Positions 21,901 to 33,218 of a stretch of 41,832 nucleotides of DNA are shown here, piece after piece. The stretch's first letter is position 1. Every line of letters begins with the position of its first letter. Position numbers and translations under genes: made by a program. The notes beneath the pieces were generated by a model that saw only the letters and a list, made by a program, of their open reading frames with translations, made no database searches and was not told the DNA's origin. Origin of the DNA: Welwitschia mirabilis (taxonomy: Eukaryota; Gnetophyta; Gnetopsida; Welwitschiales). Location of the stretch: positions 220,753,029-220,794,860 of the forward strand of contig JBOZIK010000001.1 in NCBI GenBank assembly GCA_051453625.1, written 5' to 3'.

Positions 21901-23472
21901 TTTTTTATTATATCAAGAGATATAAATTTATCATTTTTCTTTTTTTTTTCAAGTAAAAGAGTTACTCAAGATACATTGTTTGCAGACTTTCATTAGGTAA
22001 AACTCATTTAGAGTACCATTACTATGAAAAAAACTTTAAATGTTGCTATCATTACTTATTTATGTAATAAATCCATGTTAATTAAGTATCATAATCAATA
22101 ATCATCTAAAAAAATAAAAAATAACTTACTCTTATATTAATTCTAAGTTCCATGAGCAAAGAATCTTAGAAGATTTAGATAATTAGTAAATTCTCTTCCT
22201 TCTAGCTTTTTTACCAAAAAACCAGAGTCTTATTTATAGAGTAAAATTACATAGCTTAAGAAAATTAAAAATAATAGCAAATTATCTATTAATAAATAAC
22301 CTTCAAGTATTCCTATAAATACATAACCTTATCCATTAGGAAGTAAAACCTTCAACAACATATGGGAATTGGGAAGTACCATCTGAATGGTATGGTACAC
22401 TAGAATAAGTCTTTTCTACATGGATAATGAAACATATCCTAGATAAGGATGAGGTTGGTAATAGTATAAAATGTACCATTTCCACTTTAGATCATATTCT
22501 TACTATTATCTAGACAATTCTTAGATAAAATATCAAATGATGCCAACTATAGTCATCAAACTCCAATGATATTATATGGAAGATGTGTATTTGGCATTAC
22601 CCCAAACATGATATTTTCCTAGGACTTAAAGGAATCTTATTTATAAATTTATTTTAACATTTTAATAAATAAACATAGTATTCTTTAAATATCATTAATA
22701 TAGATTATCATGAGGTATTTGTTTCCTTTAAAACATGAAAATTCGCCTTGAATTTTGTCATGAATAGGATTTAAGTTTATTAATTAAATTTAAAACATCT
22801 TTCATAGTTACTAAATTAGGCTATCATTAAATTACTTTGAGGGAAATAATATAATATCTTATTGATATTTATTACTTAACATTATTAAAATTTTTATTAC
22901 TTCTATTCATTGAATTTCATATTTAACATTTGTTGTGTATCTTAATTTGGTTTCTTTTATCATAGTTGTTGAAAGCGTGTTTTTAAATTACAACTTGATT
23001 TTGTAAACAATCTCTTTATTATAGACAAGAGTAGCCTTATCAACAAATTAGAAAAACTAAATAAAAATAAAACCACAATGTCTATTATCATTATTGAAGA
23101 AGGAACTAAAATTAGATGATCTAAATACGAATGAGGATATAATTACTAATATTTTAGAGGATATGAATCAAGATCATGATACTTATTATACAGAGGTAAG
23201 TTATTAGATTTTAGATCACACAGAACTACTTCATTTATAAATAATCATCATAGCTATAGCTAGGATTTTAGGCTACACTTGACTCTCTCTCCATCTCAGT
23301 TAAGTTTTCTTATCTCTTAAATCTATTTACATCAAACATAGTAAAGATTCAATAAGGCTTACAAATTCCTTTATTGTGGAGGTTAATAATAGCAAGACCA
23401 CTTACAACTACCTACATTAGTACTTTTCTTTATATGGTATAACATATTACAACAGACTTTTAATCAAAAGTA
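18981..23472. other. Long AT-rich stretch without a recognised gene
   Basis: Both strands were scanned for reverse transcriptase, integrase, transposase and host-gene motifs without success. Local features: a purine-rich part at 19680-19900, a run ttttgggggaaggagggaaagaaagaaag at about 20060-20088 that resembles a polypurine tract, and several poly-A or poly-T runs. A weak plus-strand coding-like phrase lies near 22365-22500 ('NWEVPSEWYGTLE', 'STWIMKHILDKDEVGNS'). The stretch is best described as decayed repeats. Confidence 0.55.
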
Positions 23473-24259
23473 AAGAAGGCTACTACATGAAAGGGTAATC
23501 TGTCTTCTTAATTACTGAAAGTGATTATAGTAAATATTGGTTTGAATACATTGTTATGGATATGTCTAAAGGACAAGTCTATTATTTAAAGTATTAGAGT
23601 ACTAGAGGACATAAGTATCTTGTCTAGAGTTTTAGTGATGCATGTTGGGAGTTGAAGGAAAAAGATGGAGGATTCAATGGATCATTCATCTCATGTAGCT
23701 TTTACAATGGCTTTCAATTAGTGTTTTTCTTATCGCAAATGAGGTTTTTCATACCAATAAGAAAGTAGAAACATTTAGGCTTAAGGTTTTACTAAGAATG
23801 CTCATTAGACATTTTTCCTCTTCCACATCGCTAAGTGATTCTATTGACATCTTGCATTCAAGAGAAGATGTTTTAGTTGAATTCACTATAATTGTGGTAG
23901 AGGAATTGTATTTAGTATGTCTAAGAAGTGTATATTATTAGATCGTAAATCACATGATATACAACATACTCAATATTTCAAAACAAAATTCATCATAAAA
24001 CTTGAATGTTATAGAAAAGAATGAACATCCTAGAAAACATGGTTATCAAGCTAAATATCTTATGAATAGTTATAAGATAGAGTTATCAGGTATCAAGATG
24101 GAGTATCCTCTTAGGTTTAAACAAAACTCTACAAAGTTTATAGTGGGCTTATTTCATGCATCTAATATAAACAATTCAATAAATAGGTCTAATTCTAGTA
24201 TTATGACATCCAAAGGAGTGTTTTCTTGTGAAGAATATGTAATAATGAACTCTTTATGA
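23473..24259 (+). pseudogene. Unrecognised coding relic
   Basis: From 23473 one plus-strand frame runs for about 87 codons with three stops. It contains 'LITESDYSKYWFEYIVMDMS' and 'HKYLV', then 'SFSDACWELKEKDGGFNGSF' and 'SCSFYNGFQLVF'. The mixed, protein-like composition with Trp, Cys, Gly and Asp is unusual in this window. A second open frame, 24002-24259 (85 codons), begins 'MNVIEKNEHPRKHGYQAKYL' and includes 'LFHASNINNSINRSN'. No known domain was recognised in either, and it is not certain that they belong together. It could be a captured host-gene fragment or an unfamiliar element ORF. Confidence 0.4.
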
Positions 24260-25353
24260 ATAAGAAAAATCCTTTAAATATCAAGATGTAGTATATTTTA
24301 TACACTAAGCCAAACCTAGGGAAATACCTCAAGAATAATAAAAACTAGATATCTAATTTTCATAACTTAAGATATAGTCCTGTAGGTGTTAATAACCATT
24401 CTCAACTAAGGTCTTCTTATTTCCTAATTAAGAGGGAAAAATATTATGAAATTTGGCATTAAAATAAATAAACTTCACAAGGAACATCTTGAGGCATGTC
24501 AAGGAAAAATAAACTTCACAATGACATCTTAAGATATGTTAAGGGAGTATTAAATTATGAACATGAATTAAATTTATATGTAATCATAGAAATTGATAAT
24601 ATAAAATTAAGCACAAAATGGTAATTTAAAATTATAAAACTATTTTGAATGTTTTAAAAGAAAAAAACATTAAAATTAAGTATAAAATGGAAATATAAAA
24701 TTCTAAATCATACTTAGATGAGCTTGTTTTCTTCTTATCTTATTAATGATAATATGTAGATTGTCTTATATGATAATTATTTATTACATTAGTATGTAAT
24801 AAGGATGCTTAATATAACTTATTAGTTCTTATTTTATCATGTTTTTTATATTCATTACATAAAGGTTGATTAGGTAGTTGTATTACTTGAGCATTAAACA
24901 TAAATATAAAGGTCATGAACAACATAACTAAATTCATTTAAAAACTATAAATCATGCATCAAGTTTATGTAACCTATAATAGAAAACTATTAAAACATAT
25001 TCTAATTCATCACCATATGAAAAGTATTAATGTCAAATATTGATAAAAAATATAATAGAAAATAATGCATCAATGAAATAAAGATAGTACTAAAGCACCT
25101 AATCAACCAAATGTAATGAAGAATATGTGAAGATACATGCTATTTAAGGGGAATTCTAAATTATATTTATCATTAATTATTAGTATATTTAAAAGAAAAT
25201 ATAATATATCAAATTTCAAAAGAGAAGAATAATAAAGCTATTTTTAATAAAGTTGTGTAACATCATTTATAATAAACAACTATTATAGATACAATTCTTA
25301 CCATGTATTAGCCTTTTACAAAATAAAATAAATAATAAAAGTCATCAAGAATA
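24260..25353. other. AT-rich spacer with a short tandem duplication
   Basis: At 24467-24546 a 40-bp unit ('aataaacttcacaa...acatcttgaggcatgtcaagga') occurs twice. At about 24600-24715 a second pair, 'aaaattaagcacaaaatgg...', also repeats. The region probably includes the 3' end of the CACTA element whose genes lie on the minus strand to the right, but no CACTA terminus could be confirmed. Confidence 0.5.
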
Positions 25354-27600
25354 TTAAATGACTATGGTATAATTTTTTGACCAAGAGTTAATGCCATTAA
25401 CCCCAATATCAATAAGTGTTATAGTGAAACTTGTCTTGAAAAAATACTCTATGTTTGAAATTGTAATATGTTCTAATTTAACATTGTAAGCATTGCCTCT
25501 AAGATATGAATGATGAACTAAGGATGTGAAATTATTTGAAATTATTCTTTCAATATCTATAGTATTACCATAACCATCCTTTAATATGCATTCCATCCAC
25601 AACCTATAGATTAGGAGAATATAGTATTATATATGAAACTTGAATGTTATTTAAGTTATTAAAAATATTCTAATATTTTATAGCTTTTTAACATATAATG
25701 AAGGCCATAAAATAGCCTTTTTTTCCCTTTAATATGATTATATTCCTTATTTATGCTATTAATTATGCTCTAAAATTTTTTGCTATTTTCATAGATACTA
25801 CTAGAAATCCTCTTCTTAAGTTTTCATTATAGAGCATAAAATTTAAATTTCTACTCATAGTTACTCTTATTATTACAACTTTCTTGTACATATCTAGAAC
25901 TTAACAAGGGAAGATAATGTCATCTTAGGAAAACAAAATTGCTTTAGGGATGAAAGAAATTAACTTTAATTATTATTTAAATAAGGCATTATGAGTTCAA
26001 AAATTTTGAATATAAAATTGTTCAAAATCATAAGATCTATTTGGTAGTAAATTCATGTTTACTTCCTCAATCTTATTGTTAATTCTAGATGGTTAACCTT
26101 TACTAAACTAGAAAAAGAAGATATGTGTAAGTAAATATAATTATTGTCCCTTCATTCAAGTAGGTAAATAATAATTATTGATCTCTTACATTTATTGAGA
26201 GATTGTTTAGAGGTATATGAGAGTACATATTGCTAGATTAAAGGTTTCTAAATTAATTTCATTCTATCTTATGAAAATCATGTTAAAATTTGATAAAAAT
26301 TATAATTGAATAAAGAACATATATGATGTATTCTTATCATGGAACCTACTTATTGTAGCATGTTTATAATTTTTAACATCATTTCGCTAATCTCTTATTA
26401 CTTTCTTGTGAGTTTCTCATTCTCATTTTTTAGTTCATTCAAATTATGAGTTAATTGAGATGAGCTCAAATAAGATGGTTGATTCTGAAAGAAAGTTTTA
26501 ATTTTTGCTATAGTACTAATAACTCAAACTCTCTCTTCTAGGGTAGTTAGAACCTATCACTTGTGTAATGTAATCATCTCTAATAGTTGATATGCTACTT
26601 GTATTCTCTTAAATAAATTTATCTAGTTTCTTTTATAACAATTAGTATACATGTTATTTATATAATATACTTTTAAAATAGTATAAGTAAAAGCATAATT
26701 ACTTATACTAGTCTCCTTTGCTTCTTGTATAGTTGTTGATCCATCTACCCTTATGTATGTCCTTTTCCATATATTTACATAATCTATCTTAGCTAATGGA
26801 TTACCTTTATCAAGTCTTTATGATAAAATCTATACTATTATGAATAACATATTATATACAATTCTTTATTGTATTAATTAAGTAAACTCTTCTATTTGTT
26901 ACAAATGTTTTCATCCACTTACATCATGTATAACTTATTAATCCTTTCATATTTTATTTCTCTCTATCAATTCCTATTAAAAAGTTACACAACTTAGTTT
27001 AGATTGCACTTCCTATTAAAAATATTCAAAATAATACATCTCAGTATAGTTGTCATTTCTTTAATCCTAATTATGTTACCATCTCTTTCCATTGTTATGG
27101 TTGAAATCCCTTAAGTACATGTGAAATCCTATATACATCATTATCATATGAATCATAAAGTTCCTTTCCAATTACGTTTTATATTTCTATCAACCTTTGC
27201 CTATCTGTTAGAATATGAAGTCCTTATTATCTTCAAATACTTTAAATTTTTGCTACATGTTTGATAAATGTTACATGTTAACATAATAAGTATTGGTCAA
27301 GTGTATGTATGAAATACCTAAAAAATATTTATTTAACTTAATCATCTCTTGTAAATAATTTTTAAAATTCTTAGGTCCTACTCTCCAATCTTTATAAATT
27401 TTTAGTGGAATTCTATTATTCCCTAGTATTTTTCCCAAGTAGGATGATAATATTTTTTTACATAGAACAACTACTTGACTTATTTCATTCCATCTAAGTT
27501 GTATCATCTCATAAGGCCTAAGTCTAACTAGATTTAGGCATTTTTCTATCCCCCTTTTCAATAATTTAGAGATATTACCTTTACCTATAAGTAATTTCAT
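25354..27600 (-). pseudogene. TNPA-like second protein of a CACTA element (transposase_24 type, DUF8039-like C-terminus)
   Basis: Three conserved parts occur in order on the minus strand. First, 27600-27271 is an open frame of 109 codons with 'YKDWRVGPKNFKNYLQEMI', resembling the W-K-D-x-P-x-x-L-K-x-x-L-W start of the transposase_24 region. Second, near 27105-27040 comes 'QPxQWKEMVT', and near 26470-26383 'NLNELKNENEKLTRK', the coiled coil usual in these proteins. Third, 25602-25354 is open and reads 'CILKDGYGNTIDIERIISNN', then 'TSLVHHSYLRGNAYNVKLEH' and 'INSWSKNYTIVI'. This closely follows the C-terminal domain of plant 'transposase, Ptta/En/Spm' proteins (DUF8039 by recall). It lies downstream of the TNP2 remnant in the same orientation, as in En/Spm-type elements. 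Frameshifts and stops make it a pseudogene. Confidence 0.65.
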
Positions 27601-28419
27601 ATTAAGTTAATATATCAAAAATAAAATAAATGATAAAGTAAAGACTTTTTAATATTAATTATAACCTAAGATACTATCAAATATTCTTTTTTCTTGAGGT
27701 GAAGAAATGTTAGTAATGTCAACACCTATAGAGAAAGAACTATGTATGAGTGAATGATATTTCTTTTAAAAGATTGCTATATGCACATGTAAAACATGGT
27801 TTACAAACTATATGCTTAAAAATAAATCCTTTACTATTGCAAGGATTCATGTGTTCCATTCTTTTCTTTTTCTTTTTTCTTGTATTTTAAAATATCAGTT
27901 ATAAACATTATTATTAAATATTAAATAACTTTAGTTATGTTCTTTTTAAATGTATGATAAATTAAAGATTAAATACACAAGACATACCTATATCATTTTG
28001 TACATATTAACTATGTTAAAACTTGCAAGACATTTATTATATATTATCAAAGATAAAGTATTGATTATAAATATCATAGTTTAAATTAGATAAGAATACC
28101 CTATTTTAAGTTTTCTATCTAAACCAAACCAAACTAGAATATAGCCATTTATAAGTTAAAGAGTGTTATGTATTTGTTGTAGTTAATAATTTAATACTCT
28201 TAAGTAAACATGAAGGTATATAATCTTATTATATGCATACTATTATAAAGGTAGATATTGCAAATTAAAAGCATCAATCATAGTATTCTCTTGATCTATA
28301 TAATTTAATTTCAATTCATGTTTTCAATTCCGTCATCATTCTCCTTGTCAAGGAGGTTGGACTGATATATAGATTGTAACTCATATTTCTTATCTTCTTC
28401 TACTTTAAACACTCTTTAT
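27601..28419 (-). mobile_element. Spacer between the two CACTA genes
   Basis: AT-rich sequence without a recognised motif separates the TNP2 C-terminus (about 28420) from the TNPA-like frame (27600). Introns or the ends of either gene may lie here. Confidence 0.5.
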
Positions 28420-29997
28420 TTGTACTGTCAGCATAAATATGTCTTGGTTTAAATGATGCTACAATGCTCTATGAAGGATTCTTAGTGTCTTTTATATAGA
28501 AAATTTGTGATGCCTAACTAGGTAATATGAATGGTTTATCTTGTTCATGATCATCTTAACATATTTAGTTATGTTAATTTGGGTGAAATGATAATTATCA
28601 TTCTTGATGTTAGCTTGTTGAAGAACATTAAATCATTTACATTTAAATATTAAAATACTAAATATGAAATTATAATCTAATATAAACATGTCTTTTAAGA
28701 CATCATAATAGTTTACACCACTGCTTATAGGATTGTTAATCTTTATAGTTAATAAGTAGTATTTACAATCATAAAAACTCCCTTATTCTGAAATATTAAG
28801 CTTACATATCTCTCCTTTACATGAAATATATACCCATGAATTAAATAATTCTTCTATCTTATGGCATACCTACTTGAAGGATGTAATAACCATTTCACTT
28901 TTCTTTTTAATTTTTCATCAAGAATACCTTCTTCTCTTAATTTGCTAATCTAAAGCATATTAAAAAAATCTTCTAAACATAGGAGACAAATAAATCTAAT
29001 AATGTTATACAAGAAAGATAACATCTTTATAGATAAGATATTATTTGTTACATGTTCTTCAAATCAATTAGCAAAGCAATCACTATGCCTTCTAAGCCAT
29101 AAAGATTTCATAATGCATGGATACCCTCTACGAATTTCTTTTAAATATTGACTATAAACATGAAAAATTAAGCGGGTACATAAAAATAATAGAATAATGA
29201 AATCATAATTCAATAACCTTATGTATGATTGAATGCAAAAGGTATTAAACAACACATATCTATGTTCTTATTTGATTTCTATTTTGGTTTGGTTAATGCA
29301 ATTCTCTTTACACTACCAAGTGATCTTTCTTCTTGATTCAAAGATGATTTATTAGAGTCATTATCAAGAACCTCATTGTGCTGTAATTTATTTTTTTAAA
29401 GGTTTTAATCTTTTTCATATATATTATGTAGAAACTTAATGCCTCTTCTACTATAAATACTTCTATAATGGATCCCTCAAATTTGTTCTTATTTCTAATA
29501 TATTCCTTTAAAACTTCTAAGAACTTAAATGGTAAACATTACAAAAATGTATAATTATTTAATAACTATTAAAAATATATAATTTTCACAAAATAAATTA
29601 TTCTTATTACCTTTCTATGGGATACATTCATTAATATTGAACATGCCCATAAAATCTAAGCTTCCTTACTAAATAGATAGGTAAATATGTCATGATATCA
29701 AAAAAAAGCTACAAAAAATATACTCTTAAGATCATAAAGTATGATATTTATTCTTGAGTTTAGTTTTTCTATTTTTCATATTAATTTATTTATGGTAAAG
29801 CTCCTTAAAAAAGAGGCATAATTAAATTATTAGAGAAGGCACATTGGAGAAAAGTAGGTTATATAAATTAATAAGAAGAATTTATTATAAAAGAACATGG
29901 TAGTCATGGCTCTTAATAATAGAATGTTTGTGTTCATTTTGTAGGATAATGTACAAAATTTTGATGCATAACCATTTACAAGTTTTAACTATAATAG
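28420..29997 (-). pseudogene. TNP2-like CACTA transposase, C-terminal part (separated by an insertion)
   Basis: On the minus strand, just inside the insertion site, come 'NGYASKF' and 'IIKSHDYHVLL' (family: P-D-G-Y-A-S-N...L-K-S-H-D-C-H-V-L-M). Then 'FFDIMTYLPIYLVRKLRFYG' and 'MYPIER' follow (29706-29611), and 'LKEYIRNKNKFEGSIIE' with 'VEEALSFY' (29520-29416). An open frame at 29255-29064 gives 'YSQYLKEIRRGYPCIMKSLW' and 'RRHSDCFAN'. These form the DUF4218-type region. The DUF4216-type C-terminus reads 'NYYDVLKDMFILDYNF' (28712-28627) and 'ASQIFYIKDTKNPS' with 'FKPRHIYA' (28545-28430). Stops and shifts show it is dead. The protein would bind and cut the CACTA ends. The N-terminal part lies at 36394-37730, beyond the inserted retrotransposon. 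Confidence 0.9.
29993..29997 (+). repeat. Target-site duplication, left copy (aatag)
   Basis: It immediately precedes the TG of the 5' LTR and matches aatat at 36389-36393 in four of five bases. Five base pairs is the usual copia duplication length. Confidence 0.7.
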
Positions 29998-30576
29998 TGT
30001 TGGAAAATTTAGTTTTGATAATTCCACTTTTCAAGTAGTTTATATCATTGTGTAGGCAGGTTATTACAAGAATATCAGACCTTGATAGGGACTTGATCAT
30101 GATAGATCTTTAAAAACAACACCTTACAAATAGGATCAAAGGATAAACTACAAAATCAATTATTTAAATATGTTTAGGAAATTGAAGACATCTTAAATGA
30201 ACACGTCTAAAAAAGTGAAAATGTATTAAATGTTTTAAGATAAAATAAGTAATAGATTAATTTGATTTTGACTAATATCTTGCATTTTTAGGTGAGCTAT
30301 GAAATTGTACATCATGGATTCATGATTACAAAGGTTCAAAGATATCACGATGCAAAATTCATCAGAATCTAGATAAGTTGACTTAAGACATTTACAAAAG
30401 TGAAGATGTCTAGAGTAAAGATGTCTACAAAATTCAAGATGTCTTGAACCAAAGTTCACATTGATTAAAAGTAAAGTTACACATCTAAAGCATAGATGTT
30501 GAGTATTCATTACATGATAGTTATAGAATCAGAAACGACTATTTTTCAAGCTTAAACAACTAGATATTTCTCATCA

Positions 30577-30583
30577 TATAAAG
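30577..30583 (+). promoter_or_regulatory. TATA box of the nested element's 5' LTR
   Basis: tataaag lies about 580 bp into the LTR, and the same box occurs in the 3' LTR at 35526-35532. It is the likely start signal for the element's RNA. Confidence 0.6.
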
Positions 30584-31000
30584 CCTTTATGTCATAAAAT
30601 AAAGAATAACTTTTGACACTTCATTAAATAAATCAAATATATATATCTTTCAAAGCATGAGTTATGGGAACTTATTACAAAGAAATCAAAGGATTTATTA
30701 ATAAGAAGCTATTACTATTTCGTCTTTTGGATTTGGATCTTCATTGTTTCATTCTTGATTCATGCTCATGATAATAACAACAACTTCAAGGAGCTTAAAT
30801 ATTTATCAAAGAAATATCTTTAGGCTTAGTGTTGTATTGTATTTTTTATTATTTATTATGGTCTATCTTATTGTTAAATACTATTGTAAAGTTTAATTTC
30901 TTGAATATCAAATATTTTGTAAGGAAATTGTTGTAGGGATGTGCATTTAATATTGTGTTTTTAGGTACTTGGTTGATGTAAGGTTATTGGTTAATCATAA

Positions 31001-31265
31001 AACCATTATTTCATTATAGTAGAGAGAATATTAACTTGTGAGGAGACTCTTGTTATTATAAAGGTTTGTGGTGTACATATGAAAACCACTATTTCCTTAA
31101 GAGTAAGAGAGTACTATCTTGCGAGGAGACTCTTACTGTGGTAAAGGTTTATGGTTTGTCTATAACAACCACTATTTCCTTTAGAGGAAGGGAGTGCTAT
31201 CTTATGAGGAAACTCTCGTTTAATGTGAGGTTTTAGCATGCCAAAAAACCACTATTTTCTTATAG
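31001..31265 (+). repeat. About 82-bp tandem repeats inside the 5' LTR
   Basis: 'aaccactatttcctt...' recurs at 31001, 31084, 31167 and 31247. Each unit also has 'gagtactatcttgcgaggagactct' and 'aaaggtttgtggt'. The same array appears in the 3' LTR at about 35945-36210, so it belonged to the element before insertion. Confidence 0.85.
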
Positions 31266-31446
31266 GTCAAGAATATCTGGAGGTGTGAGTAGAAGCTACC
31301 TTTGTGTATGGATGTACCTAGATTGTGGAACCACATTATCTTGGTAAGGTCTTCTATTATATAATTCTATTCTATTATTTATTTAAATTTTTCTTATTTG
31401 ATGAAACTTGTTCACCACTTCCTTCTGAGTTTAATTGATTCTCAAG

Positions 31447-31458
31447 TGGTATTAGAGG
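31447..31458 (+). other. Initiator-Met tRNA primer binding site
   Basis: tggtattagagg begins three bases after the LTR end. The plant copia standard is tggtatcagagc. Confidence 0.85.
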
Positions 31459-31485
31459 GGTTACTCATAAAAAGAAGTAACTTTC

Positions 31486-33218
31486 ATGAGTGAAAATGGA
31501 AAGGGTGACATTTGTTAGATCTACACTATCCGATGGGATAAACTATGCCTATTGGAAGATGAGGATGCAGGTGTAATTATAGTCTTTTAAGTTTTAGATA
31601 TAATAGAGCATAGAAAAAGGTTACATAGACCCCACAAAGATCATTACAAATGTTATAGTAAATACCACTACACAAATCAAGAAAAGGAAAGACTATACAG
31701 ATGAAGAAAAAGTTGCTTTCATGTATGTATGAAAAGATAAGAGTGCACTTTATTTCACTTCATTTATTAAAGATTTAATATAATAGTAGGTTGTAGGACA
31801 ACATAAGAAATTTGAAATGTTCTAATTGAAATATATGAAGGTACTTCGATTGTAAAACAATATAAGCTTCTAGTTTGGATAAGCCAATTCGAAAATATAA
31901 AGATGAACCAAGGAGAATGAGTTCACAAGTACTTTACTAGAGCTTAAAACATTATAAATATAATTCATGGCATCGAATAAGATCTTCCTGAAGTAATAAT
32001 AATTCAAAAAGTTATTATATTAGTAAACCCTAATTATATCCCAAAGACCATAGCCATGGAAGAATCTAGAGATATCAATACAATGAAGATAGAAGAGCTA
32101 TATAGCGCACTTATACCATATGAAATGAATCTCATAAAAGATAGAGCCTTGAAGAAAAAAACCTATTTCACTTAAGACAAGTCATAATACAAATCAAAAA
32201 TCAAAAGAAAAGATAAAAGAAGATCATAAAGAATATGAATCTAATGATAATGAGGAACTAGCCTTCATTATAACAATAGTGAAGAGACTACTTTTACATA
32301 AGTACAATAGAAGAGATGAGCTCAAAAATCATTTTAATTTCAAGTAAAAGGTAAGGGTAAAGGTAAATCATCTAATAATACTTATTTATTAATTTTTTCA
32401 AAATATAATGTTAAGTATGTAGAGGAAGAGAATATATTACCTCAGAATGCCCTAATGGTAATAGATTATAGGAAGATGAATAAAAGAAGGAACTCAAAAA
32501 GAAGAAATAATTTTTTCTTGGATGGGATGATGACAATGTGGCTATAGAAGAAGAAACATCAGATAATAAAAAAGAACATCCTTCCTACATGGCTATAGAA
32601 CACACTAAAGGTGAATGTAATGATTCACAAGAGTATGATTCAGATACTAAGAATAACACAGGTATGAGTATTTAAGAAAAATATGATTTAATTTTTTGAA
32701 GAATTTATTAATTTAAAAAACTTATGTATAATAATAAAAAATGTACTTAATATTTATGAAAATGCATTTAAATAAGAAAAGAATACTTTAGCAAATTATC
32801 CATTAAAAACTCAGCTCTTAAAGTTGAGATTGATAGACTAACATGTGTTTTAAAGAATGTAAGATAGGAAATTTCAAATTCAAAGAAAATCATTAAAAAG
32901 TTTACACAAGGCAAAGAAAAATTAAATATCACTCTTGATCAAATCAAAAATCCAAATGACAAGAGTGGCTTGGAATACAATGAGACTATAATTGGTACTT
33001 TAGCTTCTCTATTTAAAATATGGAATTATAAGTCAATGTATGAGCATTTTACATACATAAATAACATCATTTGTTATTATTATCATTGTAGAGGTTATTA
33101 TCAATATAAATGTCCAATAAAAGTTAAAGATAAATACTATACTAACAATACCAAGAGGCACTATAGATTGGTACATCATTTTTTTGTAGGTGAGTCCAAG
33201 GAAAGTTTAAGTATTTAA
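31486..33218 (+). pseudogene. gag: Copia-type gag of the nested element
   Basis: The domain opens with 'STLSDGINYAYWKMRMQ' near 31520-31575; the family pattern is F-x-G-x-N-Y-x-x-W-K-x-R-M. It continues with 'YTDEEKVAFMY' and 'YEGTSIVKQYKLLVW' (about 31835), then 'KMNQGE' and 'NIIHGIE'. Next comes 'IPKTIAMEESRDINTMKIEE' with 'LYSALIPYEM' near 32040-32130, typical of the UBN2/retrotran_gag_2 family. A zinc knuckle lies at 33072-33113. Its first and last Cys remain, but the second Cys and the His have become Tyr (TGT to TAT, CAT to TAT). The last frame, 32970-33218, is open. Stops interrupt the rest. The product would coat and package the element's RNA. Confidence 0.85.

Larger units (their letters stand above)
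29998..31444 (+). repeat. 5' LTR of the nested copia-type element (1447 bp)
   Basis: It starts tgttggaaaatttag and ends ...gattctca, directly before the PBS. It aligns with 34964-36388. A TATA box (atataaagcc) lies at about 30576-30585. The motif agatgtct/agacatct recurs near 30184-30450. Minus-strand frames at 30510-30235 and 30100-29885 fall in this LTR or across its edge and are not genes. Confidence 0.9.

Noticed and set aside
29885-30100. Minus-strand open frame of 71 codons
   Set aside because: Its first part is LTR sequence and its last part is transposase remnant; it crosses the insertion border and is not one gene.
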